64,000 nucleotides of DNA from assembly GCF_900312815.1 (NCBI RefSeq), contig NZ_OMPE01000009.1:372001-436000 (forward strand). The letters run 5' to 3'. This DNA is from Aquimarina sp. AU474 (GTDB taxonomy: Bacteria; Bacteroidota; Bacteroidia; Flavobacteriales; Flavobacteriaceae). The translations under genes were made by a program, and so were the position numbers. This document shows, piece by piece, positions 51,432 through 63,853 of this stretch. The notes beneath the pieces were generated by a model that was given only the letters and a program-made list of their open reading frames with translations, did not search any database and was not told the origin of the DNA. Position 1 is the first letter of the stretch, and the number at the start of each line of letters is the position of its first letter.

Positions 51432-53834
51432 ATGCGAAAATTTTCTTCTTTCATCACATTTCTACTCCTACTTGTTTCCATATTTTACACATTCTACAGC
51501 AGCAAATCACACACTATTACTGGTCTAGACACTCCTAGCCAGGAATTTTCTACACTTAGGGCTCTTGAACATGTGAAAAACATTGCCAAAGAACCTCACT
51601 TTTTGGGTAGTGCTGGTCACGAAGAAGCAAAAACATACATTGTTAATGAATTAAGAAAAATGGGGTTGCAACCTGAAATACAACAGGGATACTCTGTCGG
51701 TAAATCTGGGAATTGTAGTTATCCGCAAAACATATTAGCCAAAATTAAAGGTAGTGGTAACGGAAAAGCCTTGTTACTGATGTCTCATTATGATAGCTCG
51801 CAACATTCTTCTTTTGGGGCAAGTGATGCCGCAAGTGGGGTGGCAACCATACTAGAAGGTGTAAGAGCATATGTTGCTTCTAACAAAACTCCGAAAAATG
51901 ATATTCTTATTTGTATTACTGATGGTGAAGAACTTGGACTTAATGGTGCAGATCTATTTGTAAAAAAACATCCTTGGGCCAAAAACATAGGAGTAACTCT
52001 TAATTTTGAAGCAAGAGGAAGTGGTGGTGATTCGTATATGCTTATTGAAACCAATGGGAAAAATGGGAAAATGATGGACGCGTTCTCTAATGCTGGAGTA
52101 CGCTACCCTACTACCAATTCTTTGGCCTATAGCATCTATAAAATGTTACCCAATGATACAGATCTCACAGTTTTAAGGGAACAAGGAGATATCGAAGGTT
52201 TCAATTTTGCTTTTATAGGAGATCATTTTGATTATCACACGGCAAATGATACTTGGGAAAACTTAGATCTGAGTACACTACAACACCAAGGAAACTATTT
52301 GATGCCATTACTCTCTTATTTATCCGAGACAGATATTAACAACCTTAAATCTGATAAGGATTATATTTATTTTAATATCCCAATTTTTAAACTTCTCAAA
52401 TATCCTTTTAGTTGGATATATGTATTATTAATTATTGCGATCGTACTGTTTATAGGTATGATTTTTTATGGAAAAACGGCCTATCGAATTGATTTTAAAG
52501 AAGTATTGCGAGGTTTTGGTGCACTTTTTATAGCAATGATCGTTGCCGGTCTATTAACTTTTGGTATCTGGGAATTACTGAAAATCATCTATCCGCAATA
52601 CGGAGAAATTCAACATGGTTTTACATATAATGGTTATATATACATTGCTGTTTTTGTTTCCTTATCCGTAGCAATATGCTTTAAGGTCTACGCTAAATTT
52701 AGCAAAGCCGAGAATTTACCTAGTCTCATGATTGCTCCTTTATTTATGTGGATTGTTCTTTCAACTTTAGCTGCGCTATATCTCAAAGGAGCTAGTTATT
52801 TTGTTATTGTGGTATTATTTGGTCTCATATCCTTGTTCATCCTTATACGACAAAAAAAACCTAACCCTTTTTTAATGATTGCATTGTCTTTGCCAGCAAT
52901 CTTTATTCTTGCACCATTAATTGCAATGTTTCCTGTCGCATTGGGACTTAAAATTCTTTTCGTTTCTGCAGTTTTATCTGTTTTATTATTTGGAGCATTA
53001 TTACCAGTTGTAGGGTTTTATAAGAGAAAAAAGTTAGTTGGAAACTTAGTACTTGTATTGTCTTTAGTGTTTTTAATTGTGGCACATATGAAATCTGATT
53101 TCACAACAGAAAGACAAAAACCAAATAGCCTCGTATACATATTAGATACCGATCAAAATAAAGCCGTCTGGGCCACTTATGATAACGTATTAGATACATG
53201 GACAGAGAACTATATCAAACCCGAAGAGAATATCGCAGATGCTTATAATGCTAATGCTTTGCAAAGCAAATATGGTAGATCATTTACCTATGCTAATCAA
53301 GCTGCTATTAAAGGCATAAGACAATCAAAATTTGATATTAGTAAAGATACTATAATCGGTAATCAACGATATCTAGATTTGTGTATTGCGCCACAAAGAG
53401 ACATTCATAGAGTAGATGTATATACAAAAACATTGTTTAATTTTGATGCATTACAAGTAAACGGAGATTCTGCTGTGGATTTTACATATTCTAATGGCAA
53501 TACTTATAACGCGCATACCAAAAGATGGCAACAACGCTTACTCACGTACTATGTGAGTAAAAATACTCCTTTAGAATTAAAAATGAAGTTTAATAAAGAT
53601 TCATTACCCCAATTTGTGATTTACGAATCTTCTTATGATTTACTTAGCAATTCTAATTTTTCTATCCCTGCTAGAGATGGAGATATGATGCCAAAGCCTT
53701 TTTTATTAAACGATGCAGTAATTATAAAAAAGAACTTTTCTATCAAAAAATATCAAGAGAAAAAAAGAGATACTGTTCAAAACGTCGAAAATGAATCGAA
53801 TGAAACACAAGTAATACATGAATCCACAAATTAG
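51432..53834 (+). CDS. Membrane M28-family zinc peptidase
   Basis: The 800-residue protein has one N-terminal helix (about 7-23). An M28 aminopeptidase-like domain follows (about 40-295) with zinc ligands in LLMSHYDSS, FGASDAASGVA, DGEELGLNGAD, NFEARGSGG and DHFDYHTANDTWE. About eight transmembrane helices lie at 310-550, then a C-terminal extracytoplasmic domain. This matches the Fxna/ER-metallopeptidase-like M28 group in Bacteroidota. The active site faces the periplasm (inferred). The next gene starts 17 nt before its stop. Confidence 0.88.
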   Translation: MRKFSSFITFLLLLVSIFYTFYSSKSHTITGLDTPSQEFSTLRALEHVKNIAKEPHFLGSAGHEEAKTYIVNELRKMGLQPEIQQGYSVGKSGNCSYPQNILAKIKGSGNGKALLLMSHYDSSQHSSFGASDAASGVATILEGVRAYVASNKTPKNDILICITDGEELGLNGADLFVKKHPWAKNIGVTLNFEARGSGGDSYMLIETNGKNGKMMDAFSNAGVRYPTTNSLAYSIYKMLPNDTDLTVLREQGDIEGFNFAFIGDHFDYHTANDTWENLDLSTLQHQGNYLMPLLSYLSETDINNLKSDKDYIYFNIPIFKLLKYPFSWIYVLLIIAIVLFIGMIFYGKTAYRIDFKEVLRGFGALFIAMIVAGLLTFGIWELLKIIYPQYGEIQHGFTYNGYIYIAVFVSLSVAICFKVYAKFSKAENLPSLMIAPLFMWIVLSTLAALYLKGASYFVIVVLFGLISLFILIRQKKPNPFLMIALSLPAIFILAPLIAMFPVALGLKILFVSAVLSVLLFGALLPVVGFYKRKKLVGNLVLVLSLVFLIVAHMKSDFTTERQKPNSLVYILDTDQNKAVWATYDNVLDTWTENYIKPEENIADAYNANALQSKYGRSFTYANQAAIKGIRQSKFDISKDTIIGNQRYLDLCIAPQRDIHRVDVYTKTLFNFDALQVNGDSAVDFTYSNGNTYNAHTKRWQQRLLTYYVSKNTPLELKMKFNKDSLPQFVIYESSYDLLSNSNFSIPARDGDMMPKPFLLNDAVIIKKNFSIKKYQEKKRDTVQNVENESNETQVIHESTN

Positions 53835-54627
53835 TATTCTAGGGACCGGATGGCTAGGATTGCCTTTATCCCAAAATTTGATTGGCAAAAATTATGTTGT
53901 AAAAGGTTCGACTACTTCTCAAGATAAATTAAGCATCCTAAAAGACAAAGGTATTTTGGCATACTCCATTGCATTAAATGAACAAGGGCCAAAAGGCGAT
54001 ATTACTTCTTTTTTGGATGGGAGTATTATACTTATTATCAATATCCCTCCTGGACTAAGACGAAACCCAGAAACAAACTATGTTGCAAAAATCAAAAATC
54101 TGATACCACATATAGCACAATCGACTATAGAAAAAGTGCTTTTCGTGAGCTCTACGTCGGTTTTTGCAGATCAAGAAGAGTTTCCTTTGATTTCTCAAGA
54201 AACAGCACCAAACGCTTCTTCTAATGCCGGGAAACAGCTAATTGAAGTTGAAAAACTATTACAAAACAGTACGAAGTTTAAAACTACCATTCTTAGGTTC
54301 GCAGGTTTATTCGATTCGAGAAGGCATCCAGCACGAATGCTTTCAAAAAGAAAAAACATCAAAAACCCCAAAGCACCTGTAAATCTTATACATAGAGAAG
54401 ATTGTATTGGTGTTATTGAAAAAATCATCGAAACTGATAGTTGGAATTCTGTTTTTAACGCCTCATATCCAGATCATCCCCAAAAAGCATTGTATTATAC
54501 CAAAGTTTGTGAACAAATGGGATTACCAAAACCTGATTATAATCTTGATACAGTTTCTAAAGGCAAGGTGATTGATTCTGAAAACATTACTAAAACAATA
54601 GATTACGCATTTAAAATTAAACTTTAA
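53818..54627 (+). CDS. NAD(P)-binding SDR-like epimerase/dehydratase family protein
   Basis: The 269-residue cytosolic protein has an N-terminal Rossmann motif ISILGTGWLGLPLS (GxGxxG type), VLFVSSTSVFAD and ILRFAGLFDSRRHP. It lacks a clear YxxxK pair, like the YeeZ-type SDR relatives. Its start overlaps the M28 peptidase gene by 17 nt, so the two are translationally coupled although no functional link is known. Confidence 0.82.
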   Translation: MNPQISILGTGWLGLPLSQNLIGKNYVVKGSTTSQDKLSILKDKGILAYSIALNEQGPKGDITSFLDGSIILIINIPPGLRRNPETNYVAKIKNLIPHIAQSTIEKVLFVSSTSVFADQEEFPLISQETAPNASSNAGKQLIEVEKLLQNSTKFKTTILRFAGLFDSRRHPARMLSKRKNIKNPKAPVNLIHREDCIGVIEKIIETDSWNSVFNASYPDHPQKALYYTKVCEQMGLPKPDYNLDTVSKGKVIDSENITKTIDYAFKIKL

Positions 54628-54629
54628 AA

Positions 54630-54655
54630 ACCACTCCAATAAAACCTGGAGTGGT
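54630..54655 (+). terminator. Hairpin after the SDR-like gene
   Basis: ACCACTCCA and TGGAGTGGT form a 9-bp stem with an 8-nt loop, 3 nt after the stop codon. The T-tract is weak (CTATAATATG), but A-tract complementarity upstream supports termination. Confidence 0.65.
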
Positions 54656-54751
54656 CTATAATATGTCCAAAATAATGCTAACTAAGAATTAACTCGAAAT
54701 TGAACTATTCTCGATACAATCCTCGAAATAGTACACCTCTCTAGAATAAAA

Positions 54752-54780
54752 AATCCAAATCTATTACAGATCTGGATTTG
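54752..54780 (-). terminator. Likely terminator of the FG-GAP/LRR gene
   Basis: AAATCCAAATCT pairs with AGATCTGGATTT (one mismatch). On the minus strand the hairpin is followed by TTTTTTATT, placing it about 190 nt after the stop of the T9SS gene. Confidence 0.55.
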
Positions 54781-54967
54781 AAAGTATTTAAATAAAAATC
54801 AGACAACTTTATTCATTGTTAGAATTTCTAAAAAAATCACAATTTTTTTCTAGGAGGTCTAATTCTCTGACTCCTGCACAGTATAATTTGGATGACCTAC
54901 TTGCCAAAAAACAAAAGAGGGATTAACTCTAAAAAAAAAAGAATTTATAAGAAGTAAATAAAATTAA

Positions 54968-57640
54968 TTATTCTACAAGAATACTCCGTACTACTACATC
55001 ACTATTGGTTTGTATTTTTATGAAATAAATTCCTGATTTATACCCTTTAGTATCTATATTATTAACTCCTTTATTTTTTTGACAAATAACCTGTCCATTT
55101 AAATTATAAATGGTAACGCTCTGCATTTTTTCTCCATTTGAAATATACAATGTATTACCACTATTGATTGGATTGGGATATGCTACAAAATTTAATCCGT
55201 TATTTTCTTTTATAGACTGGTTTATATAACTCGATCTAGGAATTAGGAGCAATCCAGAACATTTTTTTACCCATTTGGACCATGCACCCTCGTTACCCTC
55301 AATTATGGCTCTTACTCTCCATGCAAATAATGAGTTCAATGCTGGGATCCCAACGTTAAGAGTATTTTGAGCTGCAGATACGTTATACGAATTGGTAACA
55401 CCGCTCGAAGTTACTTCTACCTGATATCCATCTGCTCTTCTTATACCTTGCCATCTCAGTTGCATCTTTCTTTCAATAATACCACAACTAATTATTATTG
55501 GCGAAGGCAATAGTGTTTGTGGGCAAGACACATCGTTATAACTAGCTGTAAGGTCTTTATACCAAGAGCCTTGAGTATTAGCATAGGTAACATCATCAAC
55601 CAATATACATTCAAGATCAATATTGGTTACAGCAGACATATAGGCAAGGTTAATATTATTACCATTTTTAATGTTTAAAGCTTCTAGATTATTGTTTTCG
55701 CATTCTAAAAAAAACAAAAGAGTATTGTTACTCAAATTCAAATTTGTTAATTGATTATAGGAACAAACCAATGTGGCTAAAGCAAGGTTATTACTTAAAT
55801 CTAAATTTGTTAATTGATTATAATGACAACCCAATGTAACTAAAACAGGATTGTTACTTACATCTATACTTGTTAATTGATTATTTCTACAATTTAAAGT
55901 TTCTAAAGCAATATTAGCATTAAGATCTAGTGTAACTAGATTATTGGATCTACAAACTAAATAAATAAGATTGGTATTTTGACTTACATCTAATATCGAC
56001 AATTGATTATAAGAAATACTTAAATTTTCTAATTGAGTGTTTTGACTTACATCTATAGCAGACAACTGATTTGATTCAAGATCCAACAATTTCAATTGTA
56101 TATTTTGACTTATATCTATTGTTGATAATTGATTGTTAGACATCCATAAATTTTCTAATTGAATGTTTTGACTTACATCTAATACGGATATCTGGTTATT
56201 AATTGCAATAACAGTTTTCAATTGTGTATTCTCTGTAAGTTCGAGTACGGTAAGGTTGTTTTCGCCACAATGAAGTGTTTCTAAGTTAATAAATGCTTCT
56301 ATTCCCGTAAGATCATTGATGTTTTTTTCAAAAACGCTTAAATTTGTTACAGGCAACGCATCTGCTCTACAAATTGTACCATTTAACTGTCCATCGGTAT
56401 CGATATTTTGATCCAATAGTGCCTGTTCAAAATTAGAGTCAGGGATCGCTACTAAATCGCACTCTATTTCTTCGGCTTGGAAAATAAAAACTTTACCCAA
56501 TCTTATTGTAGGGTCACTGGTATTGTATCTGGATTGTGCTATCAAAAGATGGTTGCCAGCGATACTTACAGCATTGGCAGTTCCTATATTAGTATTATCT
56601 GTTGCAATCAATTTTTGTTTTGGCACCCATGTACCACTGGCAGATTTTGTAAAGACATAGGATCCAATCAAAATATAGTCGTTAGAAACGTCTACCGATA
56701 AACCAAAATAGGGCTCGTTCTGTCCACCATTATCAAAGGCAATTAAATCCTGCGTAAGCACCCATGTACCTGAGCTAGTAAGAGTATACACATAAGCTAT
56801 TCCATCAGGGTTTGGGATAGAAGTACTGAGTTCTCTTTTTCCCACTATTGCGATATCACCGGAAATCTTTACAGGATATCCGCCATTTGTTCCGGTAAGG
56901 CTTTCAGCAATGTCTATTTTTTGAGTTTCTTCCCAATTGCCCAGAGAATTTAATTGAAACACAAAAACACCCGTATGATCCCTAATCATCATATGATTAC
57001 CAGAAACACTAATGTTAGTTCCAAAATTACCATTTACACTGGGGATAGAAGGAACTATTTTCTGAAAATACACCCAATTACCAGCGGTATTCTTTTTGTA
57101 AATATGAGCAGAACCACTTCTGTAAGTTGCTACAGAACTATCTGAGTAATGACCAATAACTAGCCAATTATCAGACAGCGCTATATACTCCTGATATCGG
57201 TGAGGAAGCAGTAAACTTCCGGTCCCTCCCGTAGATCCTCCATAACGTGGTAATTGCTGATGCAGTAGCCAATCCCCAGTACTATTTCTTTTATAAATGT
57301 AAGGGTTGCCATAGTAGTCACCTACAACAGCATAATCACCAGCGATAGCTGTTGATATTCCAAAGCCGCGATGATAATTAGCATCATCTGCAAGAAGTTT
57401 TTTGGCAAGATTATATTGACCACTACTGTCTTTTTCATAAATATAAGCAGCTCCTGCATTTTGAAAGCCCGTAATATCAGAAAATCTAGCACCAGCAATG
57501 ATATAGTCTCCCGAAGAGCTTATACTCCATCCATATCGATCATCTCCCGTTTGATCCGGATTTAATAAATACTGAGTTTCGTTAAATGTTTGCGAAAAAG
57601 CGTTTATCGCCAAGAAAATAAAAAATAAAATAATTCTCAT
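54968..57640 (-). CDS. Secreted FG-GAP plus LRR protein with T9SS sorting domain
   Basis: The 890-residue protein has a signal peptide (1-16, NAFSQ). An FG-GAP/beta-propeller-like region of about seven repeats follows (about 25-390; DRYGWSISSSGDYIIAGARF and ISVSGNHMMI). A link segment with IPDSNFEQALLDQNID leads to about ten 21-residue leucine-rich repeats (about 440-680; LSTIDISQN), a fibronectin-III-like domain (about 715-800) and a T9SS type A sorting domain (YPNPINSGNTLYISNG). It is a surface or secreted protein, probably adhesive. The LRR array resembles the protein at the window's left edge. Confidence 0.9.
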   Translation of the reverse strand: MRIILFFIFLAINAFSQTFNETQYLLNPDQTGDDRYGWSISSSGDYIIAGARFSDITGFQNAGAAYIYEKDSSGQYNLAKKLLADDANYHRGFGISTAIAGDYAVVGDYYGNPYIYKRNSTGDWLLHQQLPRYGGSTGGTGSLLLPHRYQEYIALSDNWLVIGHYSDSSVATYRSGSAHIYKKNTAGNWVYFQKIVPSIPSVNGNFGTNISVSGNHMMIRDHTGVFVFQLNSLGNWEETQKIDIAESLTGTNGGYPVKISGDIAIVGKRELSTSIPNPDGIAYVYTLTSSGTWVLTQDLIAFDNGGQNEPYFGLSVDVSNDYILIGSYVFTKSASGTWVPKQKLIATDNTNIGTANAVSIAGNHLLIAQSRYNTSDPTIRLGKVFIFQAEEIECDLVAIPDSNFEQALLDQNIDTDGQLNGTICRADALPVTNLSVFEKNINDLTGIEAFINLETLHCGENNLTVLELTENTQLKTVIAINNQISVLDVSQNIQLENLWMSNNQLSTIDISQNIQLKLLDLESNQLSAIDVSQNTQLENLSISYNQLSILDVSQNTNLIYLVCRSNNLVTLDLNANIALETLNCRNNQLTSIDVSNNPVLVTLGCHYNQLTNLDLSNNLALATLVCSYNQLTNLNLSNNTLLFFLECENNNLEALNIKNGNNINLAYMSAVTNIDLECILVDDVTYANTQGSWYKDLTASYNDVSCPQTLLPSPIIISCGIIERKMQLRWQGIRRADGYQVEVTSSGVTNSYNVSAAQNTLNVGIPALNSLFAWRVRAIIEGNEGAWSKWVKKCSGLLLIPRSSYINQSIKENNGLNFVAYPNPINSGNTLYISNGEKMQSVTIYNLNGQVICQKNKGVNNIDTKGYKSGIYFIKIQTNSDVVVRSILVE

Positions 57641-57774
57641 ATTTAATTATAAATTGTTAATATTTATATACTTCTATTAAAGAGGTTATATCCAAATAAT
57701 TATTACAATCCTGTGATCATTATTATGGTTTTGTTACCCAAGAAAATTATCTTTTTTGAAAAAAGTTTATAAAC

Positions 57775-57806
57775 AAAAAAACCGAAGCTTTAGGCTTCGG
57801 TTTTTA
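57775..57806 (-). terminator. Terminator of the sdhCAB operon
   Basis: ACCGAAGC (57781-57788) pairs with GCTTCGGT (57794-57801) across a 5-nt loop, followed by a long T-tract on the minus strand; the plus strand also has TTTTT. Confidence 0.9.
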
Positions 57807-57829
57807 CTATAATATAAATTAAAAAGAGT

Positions 57830-58576
57830 TTATCCTTTCATACTCGCTTTTAGGTATTCACGATTCATACGTGCAATATTCTCGAGTGAAATTCCTTTAG
57901 GGCATTCGATCTCACACGCACCAGTATTGGTACAGTTACCAAAGCCTTCTTCATCCATTTGATTTACCATAGCCAAAACACGATCTGTAGCTTCTACTTG
58001 ACCTTGCGGCAATAATGCAAATTGAGAAACTTTGGCAGAAGTAAATAACATTGCCGAAGCATTTTTACATGCTGCAACACATGCTCCACAACCAATACAA
58101 GTAGCAGCTGCAAATGCATCATCTGCATCATCTTTATTTACCGGGATTGCATTAGCATCAATGGTATTACCAGAAGTATTTACAGAAATATAACCTCCAG
58201 CATGTTGTATTCTATCAAATGCACTTCGATCCACCATTAAATCTTTTACCACTGGGAACGCTTTGGCTCTAAATGGTTCGATATAAATTGTATCTCCGTC
58301 ATTAAATTTACGCATATGTAGTTGACACGTAGTCACCAAACGATCTGGTCCATGAGGTTCTCCATTAATCTGTAATGAACACGCACCACAAATTCCTTCT
58401 CTACAATCGTGATCAAAAACCACTGGTTCTTCTCCTTTGGATATCAATTCCTCATTTAACACGTCTAGCATTTCTAAAAAAGACATGTCTCCTTCAATTC
58501 CTTTCACTTGATAGTCAACTATCTTTCCTTGTGAGGTAGCATCTTTTTGACGCCATATTTTTAGTGTAAGATTCAT
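57830..58576 (-). CDS. sdhB: Succinate dehydrogenase / fumarate reductase iron-sulfur subunit
   Basis: The 248-residue subunit carries the [2Fe-2S] site [11 protein letters not shown] (about 60-70), the [4Fe-4S] ligands [11 protein letters not shown] (about 154-164) and a further cluster around [12 protein letters not shown] (about 210-221). It passes electrons between the flavoprotein and the cytochrome b subunit. It is last in sdhC-sdhA-sdhB, 5 nt after sdhA, and is closed by a strong terminator. Confidence 0.96.
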   Translation of the reverse strand: MNLTLKIWRQKDATSQGKIVDYQVKGIEGDMSFLEMLDVLNEELISKGEEPVVFDHDCREGICGACSLQINGEPHGPDRLVTTCQLHMRKFNDGDTIYIEPFRAKAFPVVKDLMVDRSAFDRIQHAGGYISVNTSGNTIDANAIPVNKDDADDAFAAATCIGCGACVAACKNASAMLFTSAKVSQFALLPQGQVEATDRVLAMVNQMDEEGFGNCTNTGACEIECPKGISLENIARMNREYLKASMKG

Positions 58577-58581
58577 AGCTT

Positions 58582-60597
<2,016 letters not shown>

Positions 60598-60610
60598 AAT
60601 AGTGGTGTTT

Positions 60611-61276
60611 TTAATGATTATGATTAAGATGAAGCACCAAAGCAACGATAATAAATCCAAGAGGAATTACAATCGCAAAAGCTTTAGCAAACTTTGTTGC
60701 TGCAACCGAATACTTGTTGTTAAATCCAACTGATTGAAACGACGAAGCAAATCCATGCCATAAGTGCAATGCTAAAAACACAAAAGAAACCACGTACAAC
60801 CCTGTTCTTACTGGGCTCACAAATTTATGAAGCAACTCTGGGTAATAACGTGTAGGATCTTCTGGTGCAAACTCTACATATTTGTGTATCATTTCGGGAA
60901 TCCAAAAATCATAAAAATGTAATCCCAAAAATGCAAGAGTAACCAATCCAGAATAAATCATATTCCTTGACATCCATGAAGCATTAGCTCCCCCGCTATA
61001 TTTTGCATATTTAACTGCTCTAGCGTTTCTATTTTTAATTTCTAACACAAACCCCATTACAAAATGAAAAACTACTCCAAAAATCAGTACCGGTTGCAAA
61101 GCGAACTGCACTACCGGATTGGTGCCCATAAAATGAGATAGCTCATTAAAGACATCTGCGCTAAAGATTGAAGTAAAATTGATAGTAAAGTGTTGTAATA
61201 AGAAGAAAACTAAGAAAAGTCCTGAAAGTGCCATGGCCACTTTTCTAGCTATTGAAGATTTTATCAATCCACCCAT
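60611..61276 (-). CDS. sdhC: Succinate dehydrogenase cytochrome b subunit
   Basis: The 221-residue membrane subunit has five transmembrane helices, the single-anchor type of Bacteroidota (SdhC/FrdC fused role). Haem-ligand His candidates lie in [20 protein letters not shown] and [10 protein letters not shown]. It anchors SdhAB and reduces menaquinone. It is first in the operon and preceded by a perfect promoter. Confidence 0.93.
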   Translation of the reverse strand: MGGLIKSSIARKVAMALSGLFLVFFLLQHFTINFTSIFSADVFNELSHFMGTNPVVQFALQPVLIFGVVFHFVMGFVLEIKNRNARAVKYAKYSGGANASWMSRNMIYSGLVTLAFLGLHFYDFWIPEMIHKYVEFAPEDPTRYYPELLHKFVSPVRTGLYVVSFVFLALHLWHGFASSFQSVGFNNKYSVAATKFAKAFAIVIPLGFIIVALVLHLNHNH

Positions 61277-61304
61277 TATTTAAAATGTTTTATTAGTTGT
61301 GAAG

Positions 61305-61335
61305 CAAAAATAGGGTTCAATGCCATTTTAGCCAA
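61305..61335 (-). promoter_or_regulatory. Consensus promoter of sdhCAB
   Basis: On the minus strand, TTG (61333-61335), a 20-nt spacer and TATTTTTG (61305-61312) match the Bacteroidota -33/-7 consensus, the same spacing as the mfd promoter. The predicted leader is about 20 nt. Confidence 0.8.
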
Positions 61336-61482
61336 GCTTTAAGAAGGGTTTATTTCGTTATTTATAATGAATTAAAATAGAAATTGGATTTGTTTACCGT
61401 TTATTACGAAATCGTTTGAAATCCGAATTTAACTTTAGACAAAAAAACCTATTGTTTTTTATAAATATCCTAATTTTAGGGC

Positions 61483-62628
61483 ATGCAAAATATCATTTCT
61501 AAACTTCCTGAGGTTTCTACCACCATATTTACAGTAATGAGCAAAATGGCTAATGAGTACAATGCCATCAATTTATCTCAAGGATTTCCCAATTTTGAAA
61601 CTAATCCTGAATTGATCGACCTGGTCACCCATGCCATGAAAAAGGGATATAATCAATATGCGCCTATGCCAGGGCTACTTTCTTTAAGAGAAATCATTGC
61701 AGAAAAAACCAATACCCTTTATGAAAGTAACTATCATCCAGATACAGAAGTTACTGTAACTGCAGGAGCAACTCAAGCTATTTTCACTATCATTTCGGCT
61801 TTTATCAATCCAGGAGATGAAGTAATTATTTTTAAACCTGCCTACGATTCGTACGAACCCTCTATAGAATTATTTGGCGGAACGATTGTTCCAATTCAAC
61901 TGTCTGCACCAGGTTTTACAGTAGATTGGCAAGAAGTAGCCTCAAAAATAACTTCTAAAACCAAAATGATGATTATCAATACCCCTCATAATCCTAGCGG
62001 TACAATTTTATCCAAAGAGGATATGCTTCAATTGCAAAAATTGCTTACCAATACCGATATCATTTTATTAAGTGATGAAGTATATGAACATATAGTATTT
62101 GATGACCAAGAACATCAAAGCATAGCTCGGTTTCCTGGCCTTATAGAACGATCGTTTATAACAGCTTCATTTGGCAAGACTTTTCATACTACGGGTTGGA
62201 AAATGGGATATTGTATAGCACCAAAAGAATTGATGAGAGAATTTAGAAAAGTACACCAATTTAATGTGTTTTGCACCAGTCACCCTATGCAACATGCACT
62301 TTCTGAATTTCTAAAAACACCAGATAACTATCTATCTTTACCTAATTTGTTTCAGCAAAAAAGAGATTTATTTTTATCATTAATTAAAGATTCAAAATTT
62401 ATCTATACCCCTGCGGCAGGAACGTACTTTCAATTATTAAATTATACCAGAATCACTAATGAAAATGACATAACCTTTGCCGAAAAATTAACCAAAGAAC
62501 ATAAAATTGCATCTATTCCCGTATCTGTTTTTAATTTAAATCAACAAGATGATAAGGTGTTACGCTTTTGTTTTGCCAAAACTGATGATACATTAAAGCG
62601 AGCTGCAGAGGTTTTATGTAAGATTTAA
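61483..62628 (+). CDS. PLP-dependent aminotransferase, YbdL/methionine-aminotransferase-like
   Basis: The 381-residue class I/II aminotransferase has INLSQGFPNFETNPEL near the start (typical of YbdL and kynurenine aminotransferases), GATQAIFTIISAFINPGDEV, IINTPHNPSGT with the cofactor Asn, and SFGKTFHTTGWKMGY with the PLP Lys (about 229). YbdL-type enzymes transaminate methionine; kynurenine is an alternative. It ends 1 nt from the converging dinB gene. Confidence 0.88.
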   Translation: MQNIISKLPEVSTTIFTVMSKMANEYNAINLSQGFPNFETNPELIDLVTHAMKKGYNQYAPMPGLLSLREIIAEKTNTLYESNYHPDTEVTVTAGATQAIFTIISAFINPGDEVIIFKPAYDSYEPSIELFGGTIVPIQLSAPGFTVDWQEVASKITSKTKMMIINTPHNPSGTILSKEDMLQLQKLLTNTDIILLSDEVYEHIVFDDQEHQSIARFPGLIERSFITASFGKTFHTTGWKMGYCIAPKELMREFRKVHQFNVFCTSHPMQHALSEFLKTPDNYLSLPNLFQQKRDLFLSLIKDSKFIYTPAAGTYFQLLNYTRITNENDITFAEKLTKEHKIASIPVSVFNLNQQDDKVLRFCFAKTDDTLKRAAEVLCKI

Positions 62629-62629
62629 T

Positions 62630-63736
62630 TCAAAAATCAAATCGTAACTGTACAATCTCTACTTCTTCTTTTTCTTTCTGCTTTTTCTTGTCTTTACCCG
62701 TATTCAAATTAGAAAGAGAGATGCCGAGTAAGCGTACAGAGTTTTTCATTGTATCTTGATACAATAATTCTTTTGCAGTTTCTAGCAAAATATCTGCATC
62801 ACTTACAAAATAAGGAAGTGTCTTGCTTCGGGTTTGGAGACTAAAATCACTATATCTAATTTTTAAAGTAACCGTTCTGCCAGAAACCTTGTTATTCTTT
62901 AAACGTTTTTGTAATTCTTCGGCAATACTTTCTAACCGTTCCAACATATAAATCTCTGAAGATATGTTATCACTAAAAGTACGTTCTGCTGCCAGTGATT
63001 TACGTTGGCGATTTGGTTTTACTTCGCTTAGATGAATTCCTCTTACAATTTGATAATAATGCTTTCCTGATTTGCCAAAGTTTTGCGTTAAAAACTCTTC
63101 TGATTTCGATTTCAAATCTTTACCCGTATAAATACCCATCTGGTACATCTTTGCCCGAGTTACCTTTCCTACGCCATAAAACTTTTTAACATCCAAATCT
63201 TCAAGAAACTCAACTACCTCTTCTGGGTTTACTGTTTTTTGCCCATTAGGTTTATTATAATCACTTGCCACTTTTGCAACAAACTTATTGATCGATATCC
63301 CTGCCGAAGCTGTCAAACCGACCTCTTCAAAAATTTGTTGTCTGATCTCCTTAGCAATTAATGTGGCACTAGGGTTTCCCTTTTTATTCTCGGTTACATC
63401 GAGATACGCCTCATCCAAAGACAAAGGTTCTACCAAATCGGTATAATCAAAAAAGATTTTCCTGATTTGATCCGAAATCTCTTTATATCGATCAAATCTA
63501 GGTCGAACAAAAATAAGATCTGAACATAGTTTTCTAGCTTTAAAACCAGGCATTGCAGATCGCACACCAAAAACCCTTGCTTCGTAACTTGCAGCACTTA
63601 CCACACCTCGTTTTCCGCCTCCGCCAACAGCCAAAGGCTTTCCTCTAAGATCCGGGTTATCCATTTGTTCGACTGATGCATAAAATGCATCCATATCCAC
63701 ATGTATAATTTTTCTTTGTGCTACCTCCTCTTCCAC
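62630..63736 (-). CDS. dinB: DNA polymerase IV
   Basis: The 368-residue Y-family translesion polymerase has catalytic acids in HVDMDAFYASVEQ (about 12-24) and SLDEAYLDV (about 105). VVSAASYEARVFGVRSAMP lies in the fingers, the helix-hairpin-helix thumb is around KKFYGVGKVTRAKM, and the little-finger domain reaches to residue 345. A charged tail ends in LRFDF, close to the beta-clamp-binding QLxLF-type motif. The start is GTG at 63736. A -7-like TATTTTTG (63741-63748) lies so close that the message may be nearly leaderless. Confidence 0.94.
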   Translation of the reverse strand: MEEEVAQRKIIHVDMDAFYASVEQMDNPDLRGKPLAVGGGGKRGVVSAASYEARVFGVRSAMPGFKARKLCSDLIFVRPRFDRYKEISDQIRKIFFDYTDLVEPLSLDEAYLDVTENKKGNPSATLIAKEIRQQIFEEVGLTASAGISINKFVAKVASDYNKPNGQKTVNPEEVVEFLEDLDVKKFYGVGKVTRAKMYQMGIYTGKDLKSKSEEFLTQNFGKSGKHYYQIVRGIHLSEVKPNRQRKSLAAERTFSDNISSEIYMLERLESIAEELQKRLKNNKVSGRTVTLKIRYSDFSLQTRSKTLPYFVSDADILLETAKELLYQDTMKNSVRLLGISLSNLNTGKDKKKQKEKEEVEIVQLRFDF

Positions 63737-63853
63737 ATTACAAAAATAATGATATTCTCGATCTAAATTATAATATCTTTATAGTAGCGTAAGAGTTCTT
63801 GTTTATCGTTGATAAAAAACTCATTTGGATAAAGATCAAAAAAGTAACTTTTC

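Larger units (their letters stand above)
54628..54967. other. 340-bp convergent intergenic region
   Basis: It holds two terminator-like hairpins (54630-54655 and 54752-54780) between the converging SDR and T9SS genes. The remaining AT-rich DNA (54790-54960) has short open stretches without start codons and no recognised element. Confidence 0.6.

Noticed and set aside
54790..54960. Open stretch of about 23 codons on the minus strand in the gap before the FG-GAP/LRR gene's terminator region
   Set aside because: There is no start codon, no family resemblance and no sign of duplication; treated as noncoding.
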